A stretch of 64,000 nucleotides of DNA from Guadua angustifolia (lineage: Eukaryota > Streptophyta > Magnoliopsida > Poales > Poaceae). The notes under the pieces were generated by a model. That model was not told the origin of the DNA. It saw nothing but the letters and a program-made list of their open reading frames with translations, and did no database searches. Shown in pieces: positions 11,280 to 24,175 of the stretch; position 1 is the first letter of the stretch; each line of letters opens with the position of its first letter. A program made the position numbers and the translations under genes. The stretch covers positions 20,560,852 to 20,624,851 of the forward strand of contig CM070520.1 in the NCBI GenBank assembly GCA_036346375.1, given 5' to 3'.

Positions 11280-14200
11280 CAATTCCCGAGATTCAAAACT
11301 AACTAGAGAATAGGTTCTAAATTCCTTTTTCAAATCTTCCTAGGTGGCTTCGCTCGAGTGATTGCTCCAATCGTACTCTACAAAAGCCGGTTGTCTTGTT
11401 TCTTATTTTCCGATCTAATGTGTCAAGGATCTTTACTAAGATCTACTTTTGTAGGTCAAGTCCTCCTGTGTAGCTCAATTGCTTCTGTGGGTGTTTGCTC
11501 GTCAGGAACTTCGAAGACAACTTAAGTTGCGATACATGAAAAGACGTTGTGTACTCCTCGTCTCCTACTAATATCTGCGGTAACTCCAATTGGTATGCGA
11601 CTTCACCCTCCAAGCTTATGATCTTAAACGGCCCTACATATCTTGGCGCCAGTTTCCTTTTTGTAGAAACCTTTGGACTCCTTAAGAAGCGTAACTCGAG
11701 ATACACAAAATCTTCGTGCTCAAAGCTTAAATTCTGCGGCGGTTTATACGCATAGCTCTGTTGCCGTGACATGCGATTTTCAACCATTCTTGATCGATTG
11801 CTATTTGCTCTTGACTTCTTGAAGTATATCTCGTCCCAAAACGCTGATACTCAATGCCTCATTCCAATTCAATAATTGTCTACAAGGTCAACCATACAAA
11901 GGCTTCGAAGGTGACATTTGTAAAAGCGCTTTGGTTAGCTATTGTTGTAACTAAATTACGTGATATGACAAACATTTATCCCATGATGTTGAATAAGCTA
12001 ACGACAAACTCTCAACAATATCTTCTAATATCCGATTGACTCTTTTGGTTTGTTTTATCCGTGCATGGATGATAAAGCAGATTTGAAGTTCAATCGCGTT
12101 CCCATAGCTTCATGCAACTTGCCCCAAAACCTTGAAGTAAATTGGGTACCTCTCGCCCTATCCCCTATCTTCTTCGGCACTGCAAGTTTGTGCGATCCTT
12201 ACCATGTATAGCTCTACTAACCTATCTCCCGAGTAAGTTGTCTTTATTGGTATGAAATACGCAACCTTTGTTAAATCCATCTACTATGACCCATATAGAG
12301 TCATAACCACCCCGAGTCCTTAGCAATCCGGTGATGAAATCCATTCCATTTCTTCCCACTTCCATTCTAGTATTTTCAATGGTTTACCTTGATTCCTGCT
12401 TTGGTCTTTGGTGCATAAGCTTGACCTCATTGGCATACATCACACAACGCTACATGCTCGCCTACCTCTCTCTTTATATTCGCCACAGATTCTTTCAAGT
12501 TTTGGTACATCTTCGCACTTCTGGATGAATCGAATACTTAGAGTCGTGAGCTTCCTCCAATATCAACTGCCTAAACTCCTTTTGTTAGGTACACAACGCG
12601 CTCTTTCATCCACAGCAGGTCTTGTTCGCCCCGCTTAAATTCCTTTGCCTCACCCTCTTCCATCTTGGACTTGATTAAGCTTGATCTTCTCATCATTCTT
12701 CCGGCCTTCCCGATCCGGTCTTCTAAGGTAGGCTTTACTTCCAAAGCGTACCAAAAATCCTTAGGAACAACTTCCAATTTCAACCTTTGAAGGTCCTTGC
12801 ACAATCTCTTCTACCAACATATTTATGCTATGACTTTTTAGACTTAAGGCATCAACCACTACATTGGCTTTGCGCCGGGTGGTAATGAATCCTCACATTG
12901 TAATCTTTTAATCACCTCTAACCACCTTCTTTGCCTCATGTTGGGGTCAGACAGGGTGAAAATGTATTTAAGACTCTTATGATCAGTATACACCTCACAT
13001 CTATTCCCAATGAGATAGTGACGCCATATTTTTAAAGGCATGCACTATCGCGCTAATTCTAGGTCATCATCATCTGGGTAATTCCCTTCATATGGCCTCA
13101 ATCGCCTCAATAATGTAGTTACTACATTTACATTTTTTGCATTAACACGCATCCAAGTCCTTGACGTGATGCCGACATCATAATATATATCAAAACTCCG
13201 GTGTGTGTCCGGTAAAACTAACACTAGTGCCGATGTTAAACGTTTCTTCAATTCACTCAAAAACTCTTCTCACAATCCAAAGGTCCAAACAAATTTTTCT
13301 CTTTCTTTAACAATTATGTGAAGAGGCCTAGCAATTATTGAGAACCCTTCTACTAAATCGGCGGTAGTAACTGACCATCCCAATAAAGCTCACGGATCTG
13401 GGTTCTAGCCTTTGGTGGATCCCCATGCAAGATCGCCTCTACCTTGCTTGGGTCACATCGCATCTCCTTTCTCAATCATTACATGCCCTAGAATTCTACC
13501 TTACTCTTCCGAGAAATCACATTTACTAAACTTAGCATACCCGCTGCTTGCTCTTTCAACTTTTCCAAACCAATCTTAGATGTTTAGCGGTTTTCATTCG
13601 CCTTTGGAGTAAACCAAAATATCATCTATGAACCACGACATAAAATTTATCTAAATATTCCATAAAAACTTTATTCATCAAGTTCATAAAGTATCTGCGG
13701 TGTATTTGTCGATCCAAAAGACATAACAAAGGAACTTCGTAGTGTCCATATCTTGAAGAAAAACGCAGCCTTTGGTATGTCTTCTGCCTTAATCTTCAGC
13801 TAGTGGTATCCTCGATCTAAGGTCAATTTTAGAGAAAACTCCTGCGCCTCTTAATCGATTAAATAAATCATCTATCACAGCAACGGATATTTGTTCTTTA
13901 TTGTTACTTCATTAAGTGCCCAATAATCTACCCACATCCTAAAACTCCCGCCTTCTTTCTTAACAATGAATGGGGTAAGCTTCCTAAGGTGGCGAAGCTT
14001 GGCACGATGAATCTTTTTTCCATCAGTTCCTCGACTGCTTCTTCATTTCTACCAACTCTTCGGTGGACATTCGAGATGGTCTCTTTGCTATCGGTGTTTG
14101 CTCTGTACTAGCGCGTTCAAACTCTATCCCCGTCTGTATGGCATTCTAGAAAATTCCTCAGAAAAAACATCAGGATACTCATGACCATTGGCAGCATCCT

Positions 14201-15804
14201 TCAAACGTGACAAATTTCTAAACTGTTTACTAACAATCGCTTCTTCTCGTACCGTTGTTGCTTGAAATTCAACTTTCTCGCCATCGTGGCTTTCAACAAG
14301 ACATGACTCTTAGTCCCATAGTCTATCACAACCTTATGCTTAGATAACCAATCCATTCTCAAAGATAACATCTGAGATCCGGTATCTAATATAATAAGGT
14401 TAAGCTAGAACTCTACACCTTTTATTAATAAGCTTAACCTCGCAACAACAGAAGGCCTTAGATCGGAGTTTTGATCCGTGGATTGGACTAGAAGCATATT
14501 CTTAAGGTTGATAGTACTCCATTCATTTTGCCTGAAGAAAACTCGAGAAACGAATGAATGTGAAGCTACGGAATCCAAATAAAATCAGATGCCGGTAATC
14601 TTGAGTTGACTAGGAACTTACCCAATACTACGCCCTGTGGCGCTAGAACCGTCATGTTTGTGACGGGTTGACTCTTCCTCGTGCAACTTCTTGAGGTGTG
14701 GTTCCACTGGATAGGTCCTTCCGCTTCCTCCTTGAGCAGGGGTTCTAGCGTGCGTGTTTCCAAATTGAAATGTACCGGTGTCACACCTCCTTCTTGGGGC
14801 AAACATTGGCGGCGTGTCACCCGCCTCGCTGCAATTATAGTAGCGCTTTCGACATCTCTGTTCCTCCTCCATTCGGATTAATAGTTTTGATCAAGGCACG
14901 GAAGGTTTGTCCTGTCGGTTTTGGCATTGGCGGCGAAATCCGGCATTGTTCCTCACGAATGCAGGGGCTAGCTGAGGTACCATTCTTGGTTTCTCACGAC
15001 CTGGCGCCCTCCTGTGGTACCATGCGGCGCTTGCGGTTGTCATCTAGTTCCTTACGCTTGTCTTCCAAGATAAGCGCCTTATTCACAGAATTTCTTGAAA
15101 ATCGTGGAATGTGTGGGTAATCAACCCCACAATCCAATGGTTAAGTCCTTTTCATGAAACGGATCGTATCTGGCCTTATTCGGCATTACGCCCTCCGTAA
15201 CGCTAACGCGCTAACCGGGTGAACTTATTCAAGTAATCGCTAATGACTAGCCTCCTTGCTTCGGGCTCTAAACTCTTCCTTTTCGGCTCCATGATACCTT
15301 CCGCACATGATATCTGACGTAAACGTCTGGTAAATTCTTTTCCCAAGTGATCTCCTGCGGGTTTTCCTACGATGCACGAGTTTTTTCCACCACTTAGTCA
15401 GCGGTTCCTCAAGTTGATGGGAAGCATAAAGCACCCTCTCATTTCCAATGACAGAGTTATGTATAGTTTTCTCTCAATTGTCCTTAGCGGTCATCTGCTT
15501 CAAGTGAAATTTGGTGTTGCGAAAGAAAGTGATAGGATGTGTCCTCATAAACTTCGGACTGACTTTTGAGTAGAATCTGGGACCATTGTTGATAACGGTT
15601 GTTGGCCGGTAGCAGGTTGGTGATACTCGCTTGTATGGTTGCCATCATTGTCTCGTGATCAACTCGAAGTTTAGGCCTTGCTAGGAATGCTCCTAAATTC
15701 TGCATGTCAACCTGTGGTGCTGCCTGAGGAATTGGTGCATTGATTACATTTTGCCTCCCAGACGCGAACCACCTCCGCGGCTCCGAGACAGTAGTGTTCA
15801 CCAT
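11280..15804 (-). pseudogene. Tekay gag-pol polyprotein with chromodomain, many frameshifts
   Basis: Gag starts at the ATG at 15802-15804 and covers about 15804-15100; LYASHQLEEPLTKWW is the typical capsid segment near 15430. The zinc knuckle (YYNCSEAGDTPPM) is at about 14840-14790 with its first and last ligands disturbed. Protease remnants fall at 14300-14560. RT spans about 14080-13300, with FMNLMNKVFMEYLDKF readable near 13690-13640. RNase H is at 13260-12859 (NRCEVYTDHKSLKYIF), the RNase H-integrase linker at 12804-12571 and integrase at about 12560-11443 (its C-terminus includes YVGPFKIISLEGEVAYQLELP). The chromodomain is at about 11440-11280: ILDTLDRKIRNKTTGFCRV, then WSNHSSEAT in the next frame. 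A chromodomain targets integration to heterochromatin. Stops and frame changes occur in every domain. Confidence 0.82.
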
Positions 15805-16607
15805 CTGCTGATTGCTTTGGCGATTTAGAGATAAGGGGAAGAGAGAGTAGACAAGTAGAAAAACTTATATGGGGGAAACAGGTGTAACTAAAACCCTTAA
15901 ACAACAATTCATAGATAGTAGATAAGTAAGAGCCTAGGGGCTATGCAACCATACCGACAAACATAAACATCACACAAAATAGTTCCATACAAACTATGCA
16001 CATCTAGGGGAAGTTCGGAATTTGAAAAGACGTGACTCTAACTGTGAGTCTCAACACAAAACCACGACAATTACCAGACTCAAAAGAACTGGGTCCTCAA
16101 GCTAGCCCTACCGAGGCTCGCTTTGGCGCGCACTTGGGTGGGTGAGCCGGCATTGGGGCAAGCTGATCCCGTGCGTCTCCGCTGTGCCTTTGGGGGCTCT
16201 CGTGCCTCTTGATCCTCCGCGAGGCTCAGACCGACCTCCTGCTCCGAGCTCGGCTGGCCAGCTCAGGCTCAAGCTCCTCCGGGTTCCTCCTCCGCGTCCT
16301 CAAGCTCCGCATGAACCTCTCCTGCTCCCCTTGGCCAGAAGGGCCTCCTCGACTCACAAAAAGAGTGCACCATCCTCATCTCACAAATCAACTTTCATCG
16401 GAACTAAAATTTTTAAAAGAACACAAAAATAATAACAAAATCTGCGACATAGGTATGAAGTAAGGAAGAAAAGGATAAGTCAAGATTTCATTGATTATTC
16501 TTGCATAATTTTAATTTTGAGAAATTAATTTTTTTATCCTTTCTAGAATGGCCAATCTAATTAGGGTTAAGTCTCTACAGCTTAGTATATGGCTCGACAT
16601 TAACTCT
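15805..16607 (-). other. Leader of the Tekay element with damaged primer site
   Basis: This is untranslated sequence between the 5' LTR and gag. Next to the LTR the minus strand reads ATGTCGAGCCATATAC, where a tRNA-iMet site followed by CCATATAC would be expected; a CAG appears to have been lost. Confidence 0.45.
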
Positions 16608-19600
16608 GTTTGGACCCGAATTTACCGTCCAGGACCCTCATATGATTACGCACTAGTCCAGGATCACGCTTAGTGCACACCGGAGCTAAACAGGGTTAAA
16701 GTACCACAATCATACACAACGGAATAATAATAAAGTACTTAGCAATAATAATAAATCGATGCACAACCTTATGGTCTCTTTACAAGGTTTCGCTACGCGA
16801 GAACTACAATTAACAAAAGTACAACAAGTTCAATAAGCGGAAGCAAAAAAGTAAGTCAATGAACCCTCGCATTGCCACGAACTGGCCAGCGAGCTCAACC
16901 TAATTCTCGGACCTTCGTTGAATTCTTCCTCCCAAGTCGGGTAACTTCTCTATTACAGGGTTTTGTTGAAGCAAGGGTGAGTATACAATATACTTAGCAA
17001 GTCATACTGTCTGAGTTCTATTACTACATGCATGGCTTATTCCAAAGAAAGGCATAAGTGGTTATTTTGCATCAAGCATTTTTAAGCAGATAATCTTAAT
17101 TAGATTCAGAAATTAAAACAATATTATAATAATAATAAGTTCTCAATTCTTTTTGAGAGGTTTGGCACCTGACCCTAAGTTCAAGTTATACGCTTTCTGG
17201 CACATGACCACTAATCCCACATTTTATTTCAAAAATCTAACCCTTATTTGTAATCCCCGAGTAATGTCCAATATCATGAATAGCGCTATTGAATAGATTT
17301 TAACACACACTCTGCGGAAGTTGTACACTTCACGCACAAGATACATTCGCTCACCACACGAGTGATTGATCGTAACAAAGCTTTTGGAAGCTTCTATCTA
17401 TCCTATGAACCTCTCGATATTGTCTTCACTACTACTTCCCTCGCTTTCGAGAGCGAAAGGTAGGAATGACGGAATCTTGTTGGATGAAATACCAAGCCAT
17501 ATGCAGTCGCTCCCCCACACACGATTACCCGATGTAAGCGCCACCGAGGTATCAAAGGTAAGATATTAGAGTCCTACTAGACTAGAGTCTGTCCCATTCC
17601 GCGACTTGCGGTTGTATGAATGACTTAGTTCAAAGGCTCGCAAGGTGAAGTCCTTAACTATCCAGGCAAGACATCCTTCTTTCAAATCTGATGCGTAGCC
17701 CTTACATTACATGATCCATCCCGTTGCCAACACTCAGCCCACGGCACGGCCATCTTGTCACTTGCCGGTCCAAATCATTTTTCCACCCCGCTTTGCTATT
17801 ACGCAACACATGCCAATGCTCTCTTCATTGTACATGTAGAACCACACAGTTACTACATTCCAAATCCATCACATGACATCATCACATTATTCCAAAATAC
17901 GTTCCATGATTGCTTAGTCAATATTCTTTTGCAATTTGAAAGTCATTCAGCGCATAAAAGTGGACTAGGCATCTAATCACGGTCTAGCCTCCCGTGTTGG
18001 CATCATAATAGCATCCAACTCAAATTAATACTTAGGGTGTCAAGGATTTTAGGGCATACAAGTAATATTAACAAGGTAGCATAAACAGTATAGGTGTATT
18101 AACTTCCTTCCCAAATTAGTCAATGTCCTTTTTAGTTAACATAGCATGCATATTTTGAATCGAAGTACATTTTAAAATCTAGGAGCAAAATGGTCAAAGC
18201 ATGACTTGTCTTCGAAAAGTAGTTGATCCTGATCTGAAGCTTGAGATGGGTCTCCGAACTCTTCTCCGACAGCTTCCCGCAACTCAGAGTCTAATCGCAG
18301 TAAGCACACATACAATGAATACACTAAATAGACAGCAAGATCAAATCTAAAAATAAAATAAAATTCACCAATAAATATTTCACATTTTTACAAATTTTTA
18401 GGAACTGGAATCACCCAAATCGGAGTTAAAACGCAAAAGTTATAGTGACTACAAGTTTGAAAATTCAAATAAAAGAATAACCCGAATTAAACTATTTATT
18501 TTTCTTCTGGAAAATCCCGTAATTTCTTCGGCCGACACGTGGCAGCACTAGAGCTAGCCACATCGCCTCGGGTTTATGGACCCAGCCCACAGCTTGGCTC
18601 GGGTTCACCGTGGACTCGGTCCACTCGCCTGATCTGCGGTGACATCGCGGGCCCCACGGCCGCGATGCAAGACGACCCAGCTTCCAAAGATCGGCATCGC
18701 GCGCCAGCGCTATTGGGCTCGGGTACACGAATCTCGACCGTTGGATTCAAATCCAACGATCGGTCTTACCCCGGAAGCTCCAACAAATCCCGAGCCAACA
18801 CGCGGCATTATCCTACCCGCTCGGCTGGAAATCAACTTAGATCTTGACTCGGGCATCGCTGACGCCGGTTCGTGCGACACGCCGACACGATCATGACCCG
18901 TCTGCGGCGCGGAATCGACGGCCGAGACCCGACGCTTAGGGTTACCGTCGCGACACGTGGCGCCTTTCAGCTGACCACATCACAACGCGATCCGACTGCT
19001 GATTTGAATTTCAGTGCCACGATTGACTCCAATCTCTGGCTAACTAAACTAACATGGAATGCCGGTGGGTGTGGCGGATCGCGCGTCTCGACCGGTCATC
19101 CTTGATCTGACGACTACGGTTCAACGCGGCTAGGGCAAACATGGGAAGGTACTCAAGCATCTACGCGGCAAAATCTCAGCCATTGAGCTACGATCCAAGG
19201 GCTCGGACGCATCCTTACGTGGCAACAGCTAGGACGTTGGATCTAGATCTGACGGCTACACACTACTCTATTTATGAACTCAAAACAAGAACGTGGCTAA
19301 CCTGGACCGCAGCGATGAGGATCGAGCGGTGCGGAGTTTCGCGAACACGCCGACGAGTTCTTGGCGGCGCCGACCATCGGAGTTGAAGATGAAGACTTGG
19401 CGGCAATGTTCGGTGGTCTAGCGGTGAGAGATGTCGAAAGGTGCGCACTTTGACCCGACGTCTGCCGGATCCGGGTTTCACACGGCCGACGAGGCGGCTG
19501 AGGACGAGGCGCAAAGTGGCTAAACCGGCGGCACGAATGTGAACTCCGACGACCCATCGATCGATTATGGTACACTACGTTATACGGAAGAGGTTGCAAT

Positions 19601-20198
19601 GGGCGCGAACGAAGAGCCCTTTCTTGGGGGTATTTCATCACAGTCACGGAGATGCTTAAGGTTGCGAGAACGGCGGCCATTATCAGAGCTTACCACCTAC
19701 TGGCGTAATGGTCAGCGACGGCTCGTTGAACGGAATCGAGGCGACGGGCTTCATCCGACCGTCGGTATAACCACGAATCCGACGGCCATCGCCTGAGCGT
19801 AGTAGACTCAACAAGACGATCCTCAGCAGACGACCGGATGCAACTGATAAACTTACGGCCCTAATTCAAGTTCGTCGATGCCAAGACAAGGTTGTTGGGC
19901 TCTACCAACGCCAGAGCAAGAATTTCCCTGAAGTTTACTTAATTAAAATAATTTCAAAAAATCAAATTAATTATTTAGAGCAATAAAAATATCCTAAAAA
20001 TTCTAGAAATTTTTCATGGTATTTAGAACTTAAAAAATATATTTTGTTTATTTTTGGTAAATAATTTTCTATTATTTAATTATTTGAAGAGAAGGATTAA
20101 TTTAAATTAAATTCAAATAAATCCAAATAAATCCCAAAAATTCACAAAATTCAAATAACTCCAAAAAATTCAAATTAAGTAAATTTTGAAATTTTACA
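16608..20198 (-). repeat. 5' LTR of the Tekay element (3.6 kb)
   Basis: It is bounded by TGTTTGGACCC (left) and TTTTACA (right), 3591 bp. Both ends align with the 9962-11257 LTR, and the middle aligns with the solo LTR at 45470-47898, for example the segment around CGGTTGTATGAATGAC near 17609. Reading frames inside, such as those at 18492-19796, have no homology I recognise and are not treated as genes. Confidence 0.82.
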
Positions 20199-20999
20199 GA
20201 CTTATGATATGACTATTTAAATGGAATGACAACTTGAATTAAATCTTGTCATAGTTGAACTTTCTTGGCTATCTTGATCCTACCGCTCAAAAGGTGCTAA
20301 ATATGAAATTTATCAAAGTTAAGTGCTAAAGCTCAAAGAGTGATTGTTGATAAATGCAAGATCAAGGTTATATGCTATCACACTTTACTTTCTGAGGCTG
20401 CTTATCATTACACTTTGATATGAATTTGGAAGAGGTTGTATGACCTAAACCATGAAACCTTAAGCTTGTGATTGCTTGGCATGGTTGAAAAGTAAGGCTG
20501 ATGGTGCATATAATTCCTTGCAATTGTTATTGTTGCAATCAATCAATAAATTAGTTTTTCTTTACAAAAAGGCATTAATGATTTGCACAAAAAATTCAGG
20601 TGTTGTGGTAGTTGAGTAAGGGAGATCTTGTCATGCAAAAAATCGCTAAAATACTTGATTTCTAGTTATGCTTACTCTACATTGTTTATGTATAGATTTG
20701 AGGGTGCAAGTATTTTTGATAGCATGACTTGGTGATGAAATTGTTACATTTGTGGATGACTTATAATGCTCAGTATATAAAAAAGACAAACTAAAAATAA
20801 ACAAAAAGATTTTGTTCTCTCTTTTGTATTCTTGATGAATCCATTATCAAAAGGGGAGAATTTCGGACACATATTGCACATTCACATGAACATTTTGCTT
20901 CTTTTTTAGCGGGAGATTTTTCACTTTGCTTTTTGGTTTTAAAATAAAATTTCTTAAAACTTTTCTTGTGAGGTGAATGCTTCTTTTTTAGGAGGAGAT
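20199..20999 (+). mobile_element. 3' internal end of a Sirevirus-like copia element
   Basis: This noncoding, AT-rich sequence contains three purine-rich tracts before the LTR: AAAAGGGGAGAAT near 20850, AGCGGGAGATTT near 20910 and AGGAGGAGATTG at 20990-21001. Repeated polypurine tracts upstream of the 3' LTR are a known mark of Sireviruses. Coding parts are missing; the Tekay element ends at 20198 and probably interrupted this one. Confidence 0.6.
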
Positions 21000-22159
21000 T
21001 GTGAAATTATATGTTGCAAAATTGGCTTCATGATGAAATTGGCATTGCAAAGTAATTGTGATCATGGCATGTATGGTGTTCATGCATGTGTTGTTTCATA
21101 TGATTATTTGATATGCTTGTGATAGCATGATAATGGTTTTGCTTGATGCAATGCGCTCGTGTGGGTGGTTGCATGGATTGACTTTGAGTCAAGTTGTGGA
21201 CTTGTACTCGGATTCGTTTCTTGTTTATTCGTGTGTAGGTGTTGCTTGAGGGCGAACGTGGTCGATGATGGGACTGGAATTAGATTCATGGAGGAACTAA
21301 GGTTCAGAACTAGGTTTAGGGAGGAATTGGGGTCTTAATGGTCAAGGATGTCATGCAGGACGTTCGTGCTAGAGAACGTTGTACATGGAGGATGGTTAGT
21401 CATGTGAGTGCGGCAGGTGGGCTGTACGCGTGCATGTATGAATTTTGGATTGTATACATATATTGGGCCATGTGTTATTGGGTCAGATGGATATGTATAT
21501 ATGTATTTAATTAGGGTTTTGAGTTGTATAAAAGGACTTGCTAATCGCAGCTGGACAGTTGCTCTGCCTTGGCAAATTGACGTCGTGTGTTGATTGTTTT
21601 AGTCGGCGCTTGGAGGTCATGGTTGCATTGTTCCTTGCAGCTAAAAGTCCTTGGTAAGGATAGCTCCTGGTGGCTTCTCGCTGGACTTCCTGGCGTCGGG
21701 TTACTTCCTGGCGTCGGGTTGCTTCTTGGAGGTGACCAGAGCTTCTCTTTCTTTGCCCTGGAAGTCCGGGTGGCTGGACAATTTTTCTTGTGCCTGTTGT
21801 TCTTGCGGCCAGAAAGGTGCATTGCGGCCGGAGAGCTTCTAGCGACGTGACAGCGCATGGTGGAGCAAGAATACAGAAGGGAAGAAACGACTTTTTTGGG
21901 AGATTGTTTGAGGATGTTTTGAAAGCATCCTGTGAACATATTCCAGCAATAAAGATGAAGATTTGTAAGTCCATGTATTGGTAATCTCGTTCTTCGTTTT
22001 CACTCTTCGTTTGCATGCTTGTTTTATTTTTTAGATTGATTTATAGTTTCACCATAATAATTTTGATTTGATCCATTCAAAACCTTGCTAGGGCATCAAG
22101 TGATTGATCTAAAAAGTTTGATTAGTTAATTCCCCATAAATCCTGATTAATCTCGTAAT
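21000..22159 (+). repeat. Sirevirus-like LTR, left part
   Basis: The LTR starts with TGTGAAATTATATG directly after a polypurine tract. It contains a TATA box (TATAAAAG, 21527-21534) and an 18 bp tandem duplication (CTTCCTGGCGTCGGGTTA then ...TTG, about 21687-21722). At 22159 it is interrupted by a complete copia element and it resumes at 29333. Confidence 0.72.
21527..21534 (+). promoter_or_regulatory. TATA box of the Sirevirus-like LTR
   Basis: TATAAAAG about 525 bp into the LTR, a usual U3 length for this group. Confidence 0.55.
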
Positions 22160-23546
22160 TGTTGAAATAATTGCAGTATGAGCATAATGAAACAATGACT
22201 TAACCCATATATAACTAAGCACACATTATCCATATTGCCAAGAATGTATGAGAAAATCATGATTTCTATTGAAACAAGCTTGTAAGCAAATAAACTCATG
22301 ATCTGTCCCACATATAAGCATGGCATCAAGTATGGACAACAAGCGTGATTAAACAAAACAAAGATAAAGCTCATTTTTGTTTTAACAGACTTGCTTCTCG
22401 ATTTAAATAATCGATGGGTTGCTCCAAAGGAGCCTCCAACACCAATTTCAGCAATATATCACGTTATAGAAATTGATATTAGTGGAGGATAAACAATTCA
22501 GATCATATTAACAGTTTAACCCACTAGAAATCAACAATGGACTACAACTAGCTCTTGAGCAATGAGGACAACACCGAAAGTTGGATTAAGCCGCATTTGT
22601 TAGATTACTAACAACTAAGTTTCAGTTTTAGATCAGGATACACAATGCGAATCAAGCCTCTGAACAGAAACTAAATCCAGGATAGCATGTCACTTATACA
22701 GTAGCAGTAAAACCAAGTTGACAATCTAGACAAAAGAACTAAACAGTGCTGAATTACATAGAAAAGTCACTAATAAACAGATTAATATTGCCTCAGTTCA
22801 CTTAATCATCATTGAGCAGCAGAAGGGACCAAAATCAGTGCCTCCAGATCAAGAAATACAGCCTCTAGCTCGATGGCTAGTCCCTCAAATTTCTTAATCG
22901 GTTCACTGAATCAACACCAACAGAGGGGAGTAGAGTATCCTTACACAGCGCCGGATCCGAGCCGACGGTTGAGGCAAAGCGCGAAAGTCGTCGTCTCCTG
23001 AAAACTAAATTTCCAGTGCTACACACACGCAGCCTTTGGAATGAGATTCGAGGATACGATGTCGTCACTTCTACAACTGATGTAGTAGAAGCCCGAGATC
23101 GCAGAGGAAGCGGCAAGCACACAGCAATGACCACCCTGTGGCCACCGGTACTGTGTCGAAGAAAGCAACAAAGAAGACCACCACCACACGCTGCACCTCA
23201 AACACCGCCACCGCCGAAAACCACCGGAGAATGGATGAAACACCGAGCACCAAGATGATGGAGATCAAGAGAGGAACGAAAAAACCGAGAAAAAAGGTTC
23301 CCATGTTTGAGAGAGAGGTGCTTCCCTTATAGCCGAGCCGAACAACGGATCCCGCATGAGCCTGAGCTCGATCCTTATCCCTAAGCGCATCGAAGGCACT
23401 CCTCTCCCCAAAATTTCCTCCGCCGCCAGGAGCGAGGTTCCAAGAAGGAAACCTTGCGAGCACTTCATACATGAAAGCGCAGGACTTCTCCTTATTCTTT
23501 TCACGCAGGGAATGGGCCGGCTTAAAGCCCAGGCAAAAGCCCAACA
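22160..23546 (-). repeat. 3' LTR of the copia element
   Basis: It has TGTTGAAATAATTGC at the left and AAAAGCCCAACA at the right, 1387 bp. It pairs with 27945-29327. Confidence 0.92.
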
Positions 23547-24175
23547 ATCCCCACCCTTTTGCCTCGATCGACAATGGTAATGACACTGTGAAATCTCGTT
23601 TAATATACTGCTATTCAACATAGGTATCCGCAAAGGTTTGAACCATTGTTTAGCTACAAGAAATCCAACCCTACACGAGACATTGGAGGACTACGCCTGA
23701 TCCAGAGCCTTGATGTGAGGGCATTCATTCAGATAGCACGCAGCATTAGGTCGCAGAATCGCACCTCTAGCGGGCAGACGTTACTGGCCATGTCCTTGTA
23801 TCCATTCATGAGCTCTCTAGAGAGTATACCCTAAACTCTCACGGATCGCGACCCCACGATCAGCTCACATAGGTTCGTTCTTCAAGGGAATCATGTAGGA
23901 CAATTCCCTAGCCTTATTATGGCTCCGAACTCATTAAGAGGTTTTCACCTCATCCCCGCCTTTGTACGTAAGCACCGCAATGAGTGGGGCTTTATTAGGT
24001 GTGCTTTACGACTACTACCGGACTTAGTTGTCCCCAGAGCCCGATTAGCGGGATCGTCGCTCACAGATGGGTTACCACCGCTGGTAACCACTCAGCGGTA
24101 TGAGCCCCATTCCTCTAGACGCCGCTAGCGATAGTCGCCCTAGGTAGACCCTTTGTAAAAGGATCACCTAGGTTA

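Larger units (their letters stand above)
9962..20198 (-). mobile_element. Tekay-type chromovirus (Ty3/gypsy), degraded
   Basis: This complete but damaged element is on the minus strand, 10.2 kb long. The 3' LTR is 9962-11257, the internal region 11258-16607 and the 5' LTR 16608-20198. The internal order right to left is gag, zinc knuckle, protease, RT, RNase H, integrase and chromodomain, the plan of a Tekay/Del chromovirus; the long LTR of about 3.6 kb also fits. A primer-site-like but damaged stretch lies at about 16590-16605. The flanks (GTTTA left, GACTT right) do not match, so no target duplication is seen. The left LTR has an internal deletion of about 2.2 kb. Confidence 0.88.

Noticed and set aside
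18492..19796. Group of 60-127 residue frames on both strands
   Set aside because: They are inside the 5' LTR of the Tekay element, in its GC-rich part, without homology.
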